Source: Arthrobacter sp. OAP107 | GTDB lineage: Bacteria; Actinomycetota; Actinomycetes; Actinomycetales; Micrococcaceae | Assembly: GCF_040546765.1 (NCBI RefSeq) | Contig: NZ_JBEPOK010000001.1 | Coordinates: 2,108,001-2,172,000 of the forward strand | Direction: 5' to 3' | DNA length: 64,000 nt | In this document: piece after piece, positions 1 to 11,418 of the stretch | How positions within the stretch are numbered: the stretch's first letter is position 1 | How the letters are laid out: every line of letters starts with the position of its first letter | Translations under genes and position numbers: made by a program | Notes under the pieces: generated by a model | The model's input: only the letters and a program-made list of their open reading frames with translations | Told to the model about the DNA's origin: nothing | Database searches by the model: none

Positions 1-6
1 CAACTG

Positions 7-1356
7 ATGGCTGAAGAAACCACTTACCTGATCCGGGGCGCCGCGATCCTGGGCGGCGACGCCGAGGACCTGCTCATCCGCGACGGCGTGATCACCGCCC
101 GCGGAACAGGCATCGCCGCGGACGGCGCCACGGTAATCGACGCGGCCGGCCTCGTCGCCCTGCCGGGCATGGTGGACGTCCACACGCACCTGCGCGAACC
201 GGGCCGCGAAGACGCGGAAACGGTGGAAACCGGCACCCGCGCCGCAGCCCTGGGCGGCTTCACGGCCGTGCACGCCATGGCCAACAGCACCCCGGTGGCG
301 GACACAGCCGGCGTCGTCGAGCAGGTCTACAGCCTGGGCAAGGCCGCCGGCTGGGTGGACGTCCGCCCGGTGGGCGCCGTCACCGTGGGCCTCGCCGGCG
401 AACAGCTCGCCGAGCTCGGCGCCATGGCAGACTCCCGCGCCCGGGTCCGCATGTTCTCTGATGACGGCATCTGCGTCCACGATCCGGTCCTGATGCGCCG
501 CGCCCTCGAGTATGTCAAGGCGTTCGACGGCGTGGTGGCCCAGCATGCGCAGGAACCGCGGCTCACCGCCGGCGCCCAGATGAACGAAGGCCAGGTTTCC
601 GCCGTCCTCGGCCTGACCGGCTGGCCGGCAGTGGCCGAGGAAAGCATCATCGCCCGCGACGTGCTCCTGGCCCAGCACGTCGGTTCCAGGCTGCACGTCT
701 GCCACGTGTCCACCGCAGGCTCGGTCGAGATCATCCGCTGGGCCAAGAGCCGCGGCATCAATGTCACCGCCGAGGTAACCCCGCACCACCTGCTCCTCAC
801 CGATGACCTGGTCCGCAGCTACGACCCCGTCTACAAGGTCAACCCGCCGCTGCGCACCAACGACGACGTCCAGGCCCTGCGCGCCGGTCTGGCCGACGGC
901 ACCATCGACGTGGTCGGCACCGACCACGCCCCGCACCCGAGCGAGCACAAGGAGTGCGAGTGGGCGCAGGCGGCCATGGGCATGACCGGCCTGGAAACCG
1001 CCCTGTCGGTGGTCCAGCACGCCATGATCGAAACCGGCCTGATGACCTGGGCCGACTTCGCCCGGGTCACCTCCACCGCGCCGGCCGGCATCGGCCGGCT
1101 CACGGACCAGGGCCGGCCGCTCGAGAAGGGCGAACCCGCCAACATCGTCCTGGTGGATCCGGCCGCACGCTGGACCGTGGACCCTTCCGCGATGGCAACG
1201 ATGGGACGCAACTCGCCGTTCCGCGGCATGGAGCTTCCGGGCAAGGTGGTGGCCACGTTCTTCAAGGGCCACCCCACAGTCCTGGACGGCAAGCTCAACA
1301 CGCCCTACCGCTCCCTGTCGGAAGCGCCGGTTGCCGGCGCAGCAGGTGCCAACTGA
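7..1356 (+). CDS. pyrC: Dihydroorotase
   Basis: Cyclises N-carbamoyl-L-aspartate to L-dihydroorotate, third step of cytosolic de novo pyrimidine synthesis. The 449 residues carry the amidohydrolase metal motif DVHTHLREPG (His59, His61) and the late VGTDHAPH motif (Asp306, His307), typical of class I bacterial dihydroorotases. Its ATG overlaps a TGA at 5-7 (TGATG), so an upstream gene, expected to be pyrB, ends here and the pair would be translationally coupled. The same TGATG overlap joins it to the next gene at 1354-1358. Complete and ordinary. Identity is secure; the pyrB neighbour is inferred because it lies outside the window. Confidence 0.95.
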   Translation: MAEETTYLIRGAAILGGDAEDLLIRDGVITARGTGIAADGATVIDAAGLVALPGMVDVHTHLREPGREDAETVETGTRAAALGGFTAVHAMANSTPVADTAGVVEQVYSLGKAAGWVDVRPVGAVTVGLAGEQLAELGAMADSRARVRMFSDDGICVHDPVLMRRALEYVKAFDGVVAQHAQEPRLTAGAQMNEGQVSAVLGLTGWPAVAEESIIARDVLLAQHVGSRLHVCHVSTAGSVEIIRWAKSRGINVTAEVTPHHLLLTDDLVRSYDPVYKVNPPLRTNDDVQALRAGLADGTIDVVGTDHAPHPSEHKECEWAQAAMGMTGLETALSVVQHAMIETGLMTWADFARVTSTAPAGIGRLTDQGRPLEKGEPANIVLVDPAARWTVDPSAMATMGRNSPFRGMELPGKVVATFFKGHPTVLDGKLNTPYRSLSEAPVAGAAGAN

Positions 1357-1874
1357 TGGAAAAAGTCCTTCCCGGACTTGCGATGCTGGCGGTTGTCGCC
1401 GTCGTTTTTGTCCTGATCTGGATCGGCTGGCGCGGCCGGCTGCGGCGCCAGTCCGGCATCGAGCAGCTGCCGGCAGTCCCCGACGTGCTGGGCCAGCCGC
1501 TGATTTCGGCGGACGGCCAGTACGTGGCTTCCACCACCGCGGGTGACTGGCTGGACAGGATCGCCGTGCACGGCCTCGGCATCCGCACCAACGCGGAGCT
1601 CTCCATCCATCCGGAAGGTGTGCTCCTGGACCGCTCCGGCGCGCGGCCGCTGTTCATCCCGGCGGCCTCGCTGGCCGGCGTCCGGCAGGACAGCGGCATG
1701 GCCGGTAAATTCGTGGAAAAGGACGGGCTGCTGATCCTCAGCTGGACGCTCGGAACCCACGCCCTGGACACCGGCTTCCGCACCCGCCGCGCCGCGGACA
1801 AGCCGGCAGTCCTCCAACAACTTCAGGAAATGATCTCCCCAGGCCCCCAGGCAGGTGCCCATAGTGGAAAGTAA
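1356..1874 (+). CDS. Membrane-anchored PH-like protein embedded in the pyrimidine operon
   Basis: A 172-residue protein. Residues about 6-24 form one strongly hydrophobic N-terminal membrane segment (LAMLAVVAVVFVLIWIGW) followed by a basic RGRLRR stretch, then a soluble beta-rich domain resembling a bacterial PH-like fold. The start overlaps the pyrC stop (TGATG) and the gene ends 4 nt before the chosen carA start, so it is a true operon member. A similarly placed small membrane protein occurs between pyrC and carA in mycobacteria (Rv1382 in M. tuberculosis). No catalytic motif is visible and its role is unknown. A longer in-frame reading beginning at 954 lies inside pyrC and is a shadow. Confidence 0.8.
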   Translation: MEKVLPGLAMLAVVAVVFVLIWIGWRGRLRRQSGIEQLPAVPDVLGQPLISADGQYVASTTAGDWLDRIAVHGLGIRTNAELSIHPEGVLLDRSGARPLFIPAASLAGVRQDSGMAGKFVEKDGLLILSWTLGTHALDTGFRTRRAADKPAVLQQLQEMISPGPQAGAHSGK

Positions 1875-1878
1875 TAAA

Positions 1879-3200
1879 GTGACGGAAACCGAAGTGACAG
1901 TAAACGCAGGAACTGCGCCGCAGGCCGCAGCATCCGCCCCCGCCGTCCTGGTGCTCGAAGACGGCCGCATCTTCCGCGGCCGCAGCTACGGCGCGCAGGG
2001 CACCGCCCTGGGGGAAGCGGTCTTCGCCACCGGCATGACCGGCTACCAGGAGACCATTACCGACCCGTCCTACGCACGCCAGCTGGTGGTGCAGACGGCC
2101 CCGCACATCGGCAACACCGGTGTGAACAGCGAGGACGCCGAATCCCGCCGCATCTGGGTGGCCGGCTACATCGTCCGTGACGCCGCCCGCCGCCCGTCCA
2201 ACTGGCGCTCCGAGCGCAGCCTCGACGACGAACTCGTCGAACAGGGCATCGTCGGCATCCAGGGCGTGGACACCCGCGCCATCACCCGCCACCTGCGCGA
2301 GCACAAGACCATGCGCGCCGGCATCTTCTCCGGCGAGGCGGCCAAGGCCACGGACAAGGAACTCGTCGACGCCGTGCTCGCCAGCGAGCCGATGGAAGGC
2401 GCCCGGCTGGCCGAGGAAGTCAGCATCGAGGAAGCCTACGTGGTGGAGCCCAAGGACCACGGCTGGGACGGCGACGCGCGCTTCAGCATCGCGGCGATCG
2501 ACCTCGGCATCAAGGCCATGACGCCGGTGCGGTTCGCCGAGCGCGGCGTCCGCGTGCACGTGCTGCCCGCCACAGCCACCATCGACGACGTCAAGGCCGT
2601 CAGCCCCGACGGATTCTTCATGTCAAACGGCCCTGGTGACCCAGCCACCGCCGACAACCAGGTCAAGCTGCTCCGCACCGTCCTGGACGAGAAGCTGCCC
2701 TACTTCGGCATCTGCTTCGGCAACCAGATCCTGGGCCGCGCCCTTGGCTTCGGCACCTACAAGCTGCGCTACGGCCACCGCGGCATCAACCAGCCGGTCA
2801 TGGACCGCCGCACGGGCAAGGTGGAGATCACCTCGCAGAACCACGGCTTCGCCGTCGACGCCCCGCTGGACGGCCCCACCAAGGCGCCCGAAGAGCGCTA
2901 CGGCCGTGTCGAGGTCAGCCACGTCAGCCTGAACGACGAGGTCGTGGAAGGGCTGGCCTGCCTGGACATCCCGGCCTTCTCGGTCCAGTACCACCCCGAA
3001 GCCGCCGCCGGCCCGCACGACGCGGCCTACCTCTTCGACCGCTTTATCGAGCTGATGGAAGGTACCCGGGACGGCCGCACGGCCAACCTGTCCAAGGAAC
3101 CCGTGGACGCCCAGCACCCCGCCGGTGCCCAGCAAAACGGTGCCATTAAGAACCAGGCCGAGCCGAACACGACAGACAACAAGACTGAGGACAAGAAGTA

Positions 3201-3201
<1 letters not shown>
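1879..3201 (+). CDS. carA: Carbamoyl-phosphate synthase small subunit (glutaminase)
   Basis: Hydrolyses glutamine and channels ammonia to CarB, feeding pyrimidine and arginine synthesis. The N-terminal CPSase_sm domain opens LVLEDGRIFRG. The class I glutamine amidotransferase domain follows, with the nucleophile Cys in FGICFGNQ (about residue 279) and the His-Pro-Glu of QYHPEA. The frame is open with starts at 1855, 1864, 1879 and 1894. GTG 1879 is preferred because GGAAAG sits 7-8 nt upstream and because it begins just after the preceding stop. The C-terminus carries about 30 extra polar residues (rich in Q, N, T, K) beyond the amidotransferase domain. The stop overlaps carB by one base (TAATG). 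Confidence 0.95.
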
Positions 3202-6537
<3,336 letters not shown>

Positions 6538-6545
<8 letters not shown>

Positions 6546-7407
6546 GGCAGGAAACGCTGCCGCAGGCCCCGGCCGGGAGTCGTTCGGCTCCCGGCTGGGC
6601 CGGGCCATGGCGGACCGCGGTCCGTTGTGCGTCGGGATTGATCCGCACCCCGCCCTCCTGGCCAGCTGGGGCCTGAACGACGACGCCGCCGGCCTGAGGC
6701 GCTTTTCGCTCACCGCGCTGGAGGCCGTGTCTTCGCTCGCTGCCGCGGTCAAGCCGCAGGTGGCCCTGTACGAACGCCACGGGTCGGCCGGCATGGCAGT
6801 CCTCGAAGAGGTTCTCGCCACTGCGCGGGACGAGGGGGTGCTGACCATCGCCGACGCCAAGCGCGGGGACATCGGCTCCACCATGGCCGCGTACGCCGAC
6901 GCCTGGCTCAGTGACGGCTCTTCCCTCGCCGCGGATTCCGTGACGCTGAGCCCGTACCTGGGTTTCGAGTCCCTCCGGCCGGCCCTGGATCTCGCTGCCG
7001 GGCACGGCCGCGGCGTGTTTGTCCTGGCGCTGACCTCCAACCCGGAAGGCGCCTCCGTGCAGCACGTGGGCGGAAGCGATTCCGTGGCACGCCGGATCGT
7101 CCAGGCCGCCGCGGCGGAGAACGAACGGTACTCCGGTGCCCTGGGGTCGGTGGGCCTCGTGGTGGGAGCCACCGTGGGGACCGCGCTGACGGACCTGCAG
7201 CTTGACCTCGGGGCCGTCCGCGGGCCGATCCTCGCCCCTGGACTGGGCGCGCAGGGGGCAACTCCGGCAGACCTCCGTAGGACCTTCGGCGCCGCGTACC
7301 CCCAGGTCCTGGGAACGTCCAGCCGGGACATCCTCAAGGCCGGCCCCGGCGTCCGGGCGCTGACCGAGGCGGCCCAGCGCACCCTCGCGGGGCTCCGGTC
7401 CGAATAG
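6538..7407 (+). CDS. pyrF: Orotidine 5'-phosphate decarboxylase, class II (actinobacterial type)
   Basis: Decarboxylates OMP to UMP, the last step of UMP synthesis. The 289-residue length and the motif TIADAKRGDIGSTMAAYA, with its catalytic Lys/Asp pairs, match the long class II (mycobacterial-type) enzyme rather than the roughly 230-residue class I form. An early KPQVALYERHG segment is also characteristic. It overlaps the carB 3' end by 8 nt and closes the pyr operon. No strong terminator hairpin follows before the mihF promoter region. Confidence 0.95.
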
Positions 7408-7411
7408 TCCA

Positions 7412-7441
7412 TTGATTTCTCCGGCCGGCAGGGAGTAGGTT
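7412..7441 (+). promoter_or_regulatory. Candidate promoter for mihF-gmk-rpoZ
   Basis: TTGATT (7412-7417) and TAGGTT (7436-7441) are separated by 18 nt immediately after the pyrF stop. A start of transcription near 7448 would give a leader of about 60 nt to the preferred mihF start, or a nearly leaderless message if GTG 7454 were used. Inferred from sequence match only. Confidence 0.4.
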
Positions 7442-7510
7442 CAGGACAAATCCGTGGCTGCTCCAACGCCGCCGGCCGCGGATCCGTTGGCTGACCCCAG
7501 GGGAATGACC

Positions 7511-7828
7511 GTGAGCTTGCGACCCTTGTCACCGCAGGAACGTTCCGACGCACTCAGGAAGGCCGCGGCGGCAAGGGCTGCCAGGGCCTCAGCCAAGGAA
7601 CGGCTCAAATCCGGAGAGCTGACCGTGGCCCAGATCCTGGACTCCGGCGGCACCGAGGAGGCCATAGCGCGCATGCGCGTTTCGGAACTCCTCGAGGCAC
7701 TGCCGGGGATCGGGAAGGTCCGGGCCGCGGCCATCATGGACAGCCTCGGCATCGCCGCGTCCCGCAGGGTCCGGGGCCTGGGCATCCACCAGCGCCGGGC
7801 GCTGGTAGATTTTATGAACGAGAAATAG
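7511..7828 (+). CDS. mihF: Actinobacterial integration host factor (nucleoid-associated protein)
   Basis: DNA-binding nucleoid protein of the mIHF family, unrelated to proteobacterial IHF. The product is 105 residues from GTG 7511, the usual family length. It has an Ala/Arg/Lys-rich N-terminal helix (LRKAAAARAARASAKERLK), then an S13-like helix-two-turn-helix with LLEALPGIGKVRA and SRRVRGLG, the family's DNA-binding signature. The GTG at 7511 has AGGGGA about 8 nt upstream and gives the canonical MSLRPLSPQ start. In-frame starts at 7454 (GTG) and 7505 (ATG) are less likely. Placement directly before gmk and rpoZ is conserved in Actinobacteria. Confidence 0.9.
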   Translation: MSLRPLSPQERSDALRKAAAARAARASAKERLKSGELTVAQILDSGGTEEAIARMRVSELLEALPGIGKVRAAAIMDSLGIAASRRVRGLGIHQRRALVDFMNEK

Positions 7829-7873
7829 CTTTATCCGAACAGAGTCATCTGTAGACACCGCCCAAAGGAATAC

Positions 7874-8470
7874 GTGAGCAACAAACCCGGACTGACAGTC
7901 CTCGCTGGTCCTACGGCTGTTGGCAAAGGCACCGTGTCCACCTATATCCGCGACACCTACCCCGAGGTCTGGCTGTCCGTATCGGCCACCACCCGAGCCC
8001 CGCGGCCCGGCGAGATCGACGGCGTGCACTACTACTTCAAGTCCAAGGAGGAGTTCGAGGCCCTCGTGGCGGCCGGCGAATTCCTCGAATGGGCAGTGGT
8101 TCACGGGCAAAACACCTACGGGACCCTGAAGAGCACCGTCAACCAGGCCATCGCCGAAGGCCGGTCCGTGCTGCTGGAGATCGACCTGCAGGGGGCCCGG
8201 CAGGTGAAGAAGGCCGTTCCGGATGCCCAGTTCGTCTTCCTTGCACCGCCCAGCTGGGAAGAACTGGTGCGCCGGCTGGTGGGCCGGGGCACGGAATCAG
8301 CCGAGGAACAGCAGCGCCGTCTGGAAACCGGTAAAGTAGAACTTGCTGCTGAACCGGAGTTCGACCACACCGTCATCAATGACGACGTCCGCCGGGCAGC
8401 GGACGAGCTTGTTTCACTCATGGGGCTCACGCCGCATCCGCGCCAGTCGCAGACGCCGTCAGCCCGCTAG
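7874..8470 (+). CDS. gmk: Guanylate kinase
   Basis: Phosphorylates GMP to GDP with ATP. The 198 residues begin with a P-loop, AGPTAVGKGT (about residues 11-20), a slight variant of the common GPSGVGKGT. The GMP-binding region SATTRAPRPGEIDGVHYYF follows, with a lid containing RLVGRGTES. GTG start with AAAGGA 5-6 nt upstream. It lies between mihF (45 nt) and rpoZ (15 nt), a conserved actinobacterial gene string. Complete. Confidence 0.95.
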   Translation: MSNKPGLTVLAGPTAVGKGTVSTYIRDTYPEVWLSVSATTRAPRPGEIDGVHYYFKSKEEFEALVAAGEFLEWAVVHGQNTYGTLKSTVNQAIAEGRSVLLEIDLQGARQVKKAVPDAQFVFLAPPSWEELVRRLVGRGTESAEEQQRRLETGKVELAAEPEFDHTVINDDVRRAADELVSLMGLTPHPRQSQTPSAR

Positions 8471-8485
8471 AAATTTGGAGAATTC

Positions 8486-8746
8486 GTGTCCACGAACCTT
8501 GAAGGCATCATCAACCCGCCGATCGATTCGCTGCTCGAAGCAGCCGATTCCAAGTACGGCCTGGTGATCTTCGGTGCCAAGCGTGCACGCCAGATCAACG
8601 CCTACTACGCACAGCTGCACGAGGGCCTGTTCGAGTACGTCGGCCCGCTGGTTGACACCAAGCTGAACGAGAAGTCGCTGTCCATCGCCCTGCGCGAGAT
8701 CAACGAGGGCAAGCTGGTTTCCACGCCGATCGAAGCTGCAGAGTAA
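8486..8746 (+). CDS. rpoZ: DNA-directed RNA polymerase omega subunit
   Basis: Small RNA polymerase assembly subunit, 86 residues. It has the omega signature INPPIDSLLEAADSKYGLVIFGAKRARQ-type N-terminus, in which the R-A-R-Q-I-N helix contacts beta-prime. GTG start, with GGAG about 6 nt upstream, only 15 nt after gmk, implying cotranscription. Length is normal for Actinobacteria. Confidence 0.95.
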   Translation: MSTNLEGIINPPIDSLLEAADSKYGLVIFGAKRARQINAYYAQLHEGLFEYVGPLVDTKLNEKSLSIALREINEGKLVSTPIEAAE

Positions 8747-8786
8747 CCTCTGCAGAGTAAACAGACTGCCTGCTGACGGAGTTCAC

Positions 8787-10022
8787 GTGCGCATAGTCCT
8801 CGGAGTCGGGGGAGGGATTGCCGCCTACAAGGTGGCATCACTCCTCCGGCTTTTTACTGAAGCCGGCCATGACGTCACTGTCATCCCCACGGAAGCTGCC
8901 ACCCGCTTTGTCGGCGTGGCCACCTGGGAGGCCCTGTCCGGAAACCCGGTGACCAACAGCGTCTTCGACGACGTCGACCAGGTGAAGCACGTCCGGCTCG
9001 GCCACGAGGCAGACCTGATCGTGGTGGCGCCCGCCACGGCCGACCTTCTGGCGCGTGCCGCAACCGGCCAGGCCAACGACCTGCTCACCAACACGCTCCT
9101 GATGGCGGGCGGCCCGGTGCTGTTTGCCCCGGCCATGCACACCGAGATGTGGCAGAATGCGGCCACCCAGGCCAACGTCGAAACTCTGCGCAGCCGCGGC
9201 GTGACGGTCCTGGAACCCGCCAGCGGGCGGCTGACCGGCAGCGATTCAGGCCCCGGCCGGCTGCCCGAGCCTGAAGCCATCTTCGAAGCCGCCCTGGCCC
9301 TGGCCCAAGGTCTCCGGTCGGACGCCGGGTTGCCGCTGGCCGGCCGTACCGTGACCATCAGCGCCGGCGGAACCCGGGAGCCCCTGGATCCCGTCCGGTT
9401 CCTGGGCAACCGCTCTTCGGGCAAGCAGGGTGTGGCGCTGGCCGCGGCCGCCCGCGACGCCGGAGCCACCGTGCGGCTCGTGGCCGCCCACATGGAGGTG
9501 CCCGCCCCGGCGGGCGTTGAAGTCATCGCCGTCGAAACGGCCCTGCAGCTCCGCGAAGTCATGCTGGCAGCGGCAGCCGGGTCCGACGTCGTGATTATGG
9601 CGGCGGCAGTGGCCGACTTCCGCCCGGCGGAGGTGTCCGGAAGCAAGATCAAGAAACGCGACGACACCGCTGACCCCGTGATCACGCTGGTCCGCAACCC
9701 TGACATCCTGCACGAGCTCGTCGCAGTGCGCGACGCCGCCGGCAGCAGCCAGATTGTGGTGGGCTTCGCCGCCGAGACCGGCGATGAGCAGGGCGATGTG
9801 CTCTCCTACGCCGAGGCAAAGCTCAAGCGCAAGGGCTGCGACCTGCTGGTGGTGAACCACGTGGGCGCGGACAAGGTCTTTGGCCAGGACCAGAACTCCG
9901 TGGTCATCCTCTCGCGGGCAGGCTCCGAACCCCAGTCCGCCTCCGGCTCCAAGCAGGACGTCGCCGCCATTGTCATTGATCGGATCGGTTCCGAACTGAG
10001 CCGGGTCTTTCCGCGAACCTGA
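8787..10022 (+). CDS. coaBC: Bifunctional phosphopantothenoylcysteine decarboxylase / phosphopantothenate-cysteine ligase
   Basis: Two consecutive coenzyme A steps in one 411-residue protein. The N-terminal flavoprotein decarboxylase (CoaC, about 1-185) opens with GVGGGIAAYK and contains the substrate motif PAMHTEMW. The C-terminal synthetase (CoaB) opens ISAGGTREPLDPVRFLGNRS and has KIKK downstream. The loop that carries catalytic Cys158 in E. coli Dfp reads GRLTGSDSGPGR here, with no Cys at the aligned position. This may be an actinobacterial trait rather than a defect. GTG start with CGGAG upstream, 40 nt after rpoZ. Confidence 0.94.
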   Translation: MRIVLGVGGGIAAYKVASLLRLFTEAGHDVTVIPTEAATRFVGVATWEALSGNPVTNSVFDDVDQVKHVRLGHEADLIVVAPATADLLARAATGQANDLLTNTLLMAGGPVLFAPAMHTEMWQNAATQANVETLRSRGVTVLEPASGRLTGSDSGPGRLPEPEAIFEAALALAQGLRSDAGLPLAGRTVTISAGGTREPLDPVRFLGNRSSGKQGVALAAAARDAGATVRLVAAHMEVPAPAGVEVIAVETALQLREVMLAAAAGSDVVIMAAAVADFRPAEVSGSKIKKRDDTADPVITLVRNPDILHELVAVRDAAGSSQIVVGFAAETGDEQGDVLSYAEAKLKRKGCDLLVVNHVGADKVFGQDQNSVVILSRAGSEPQSASGSKQDVAAIVIDRIGSELSRVFPRT

Positions 10023-10086
10023 CGGCCGTTAGCAACGTCTCCTTAGCATGGGGACACACGCTGCCGCCCCGCCGTTTGCCAACCAG

Positions 10087-10092
10087 TAAGGT
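10087..10092 (+). promoter_or_regulatory. Candidate -10 element placing metK as a leaderless transcript
   Basis: TAAGGT fits TANNNT and ends exactly 6 nt before the metK GTG at 10099, so transcription would begin at or next to the start codon. No good -35 lies 16-18 nt upstream. The embedded AAGG could instead act as a weak ribosome-binding site. An almost identical string (AGTAAGGTAG) precedes the erpA-like gene at 63769. Confidence 0.42.
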
Positions 10093-10098
10093 AGTTGA

Positions 10099-11334
10099 GT
10101 GACTTTACCGCTGCACATTCCAGAATCCCACGGGTCAGCACCCGCCGCGCTTCGGCTCTTCACCTCGGAGTCGGTGACTGAAGGGCACCCGGACAAGATC
10201 TGTGACCAGATCAGTGATGCGATCCTGGACGCTCTGCTGGCCAAGGACCCCGAGTCCCGCGTTGCCGTCGAGACCATGGCCACCACCGGCCTGGTCCACG
10301 TGGCCGGCGAAGTGACCACCGACGCGTACGTCGAAATCCCGCAGATCGTCCGCGAGACCATCCTGGGCATCGGCTATGACTCGTCCGCCAACGGCTTCGA
10401 CGGCGCACGCTGCGGCGTTTCCGTGTCCATCGGCCAGCAGTCCAACGACATCGCCGGCGGCGTCTTCAACTCCCTCGAAGCGCGCGAAGGCCGCCAGGAG
10501 GACGACTACGACCTCCAGGGCGCCGGCGACCAGGGCCTCATGTTCGGCTACGCCAGCGACGAGACACCCTCCTACATGCCCACGCCGATCTGGATCGCGC
10601 ACCGCCTGTCGGAGCGGCTCACCGAAGTCCGCAAGAACGGCGAACTCTCCTACCTCCGCCCGGACGGCAAGACCCAGGCCACCATCGGGTACGACGGCGA
10701 CCGGCCCGTTTCGGTGGAAACCATCGTGATCTCCAGCCAGCACGCCGACGGCTTCAGCCTTGACCAGCTGCGGGCGGACCTCGCGACGCACGTCATCGAC
10801 CCCGTCCTGGCCCTGGCGGACCTGGACATTTCGCGCACCACCAACATCCTGAACCCGGCCGGCGCGTTCGTGATCGGCGGCCCGGTGGGCGACGCCGGAC
10901 TCACCGGCCGCAAGATTATCGTGGACACCTACGGCGGCATGGCCCGCCACGGTGGCGGCGCCTTCTCCGGCAAGGACCCGTCCAAGGTGGACCGCTCCGC
11001 GGCTTACGCCATGCGGTGGGTTGCCAAGAACGTGGTGGCCGCAGGACTGGCCAAGCGCGCCGAGATCCAGATCGCCTACGCGATCGGCCAGGCCCGCCCG
11101 GTGGGAACCTATGTCGAGACGTTCGGGACTGAAACCGTGGACCCGGCAAAGATCAGCGCCGCAATTGCGGAGATCTTCGATCTGCGCCCCCGCGCCATCA
11201 TCGACGCCCTGGACCTCAAGCGTCCCATCTACGCCAAGACGGCCGCCCACGGCCACTTCGGCCGCGACGATCCGGACTTCACCTGGGAGCGCCTGGACCG
11301 CGTGGACGACCTGAAGGCGTACTTCAACGCCTGA
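10099..11334 (+). CDS. metK: S-adenosylmethionine synthetase
   Basis: Makes SAM from methionine and ATP. The 411 residues contain the family motifs SVTEGHPDKICDQISDAI near residue 24, GAGDQGLMFGYA near 145, and the loop GGGAFSGKDPSKVDRSA near 290. The C-terminal GHFGRDDPDFTWE is also typical. An N-terminal extension of about 20 residues (LPLHIPESHGSAPAA) precedes the conserved core, and GTG 10099 is the only sensible start. Only 76 nt separate it from coaBC, leaving no room for a SAM riboswitch. Confidence 0.96.
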   Translation: MTLPLHIPESHGSAPAALRLFTSESVTEGHPDKICDQISDAILDALLAKDPESRVAVETMATTGLVHVAGEVTTDAYVEIPQIVRETILGIGYDSSANGFDGARCGVSVSIGQQSNDIAGGVFNSLEAREGRQEDDYDLQGAGDQGLMFGYASDETPSYMPTPIWIAHRLSERLTEVRKNGELSYLRPDGKTQATIGYDGDRPVSVETIVISSQHADGFSLDQLRADLATHVIDPVLALADLDISRTTNILNPAGAFVIGGPVGDAGLTGRKIIVDTYGGMARHGGGAFSGKDPSKVDRSAAYAMRWVAKNVVAAGLAKRAEIQIAYAIGQARPVGTYVETFGTETVDPAKISAAIAEIFDLRPRAIIDALDLKRPIYAKTAAHGHFGRDDPDFTWERLDRVDDLKAYFNA

Positions 11335-11418
11335 GCCGTCCCGTCCGCGTCCGCCGGCACCGGGAATGTCAGACCCCTGTGATTGGCTGATGAGCAACCC
11401 AGGACGGAGGTAAGGCGC

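Noticed and set aside
954..1355. 5' extension of the pyr-operon membrane protein frame
   Set aside because: It lies wholly inside pyrC in another frame, and the membrane segment begins right after ATG 1356.
10023..10098. SAM riboswitch upstream of metK
   Set aside because: Only 76 nt and no aptamer-like helices; the gene appears leaderless.
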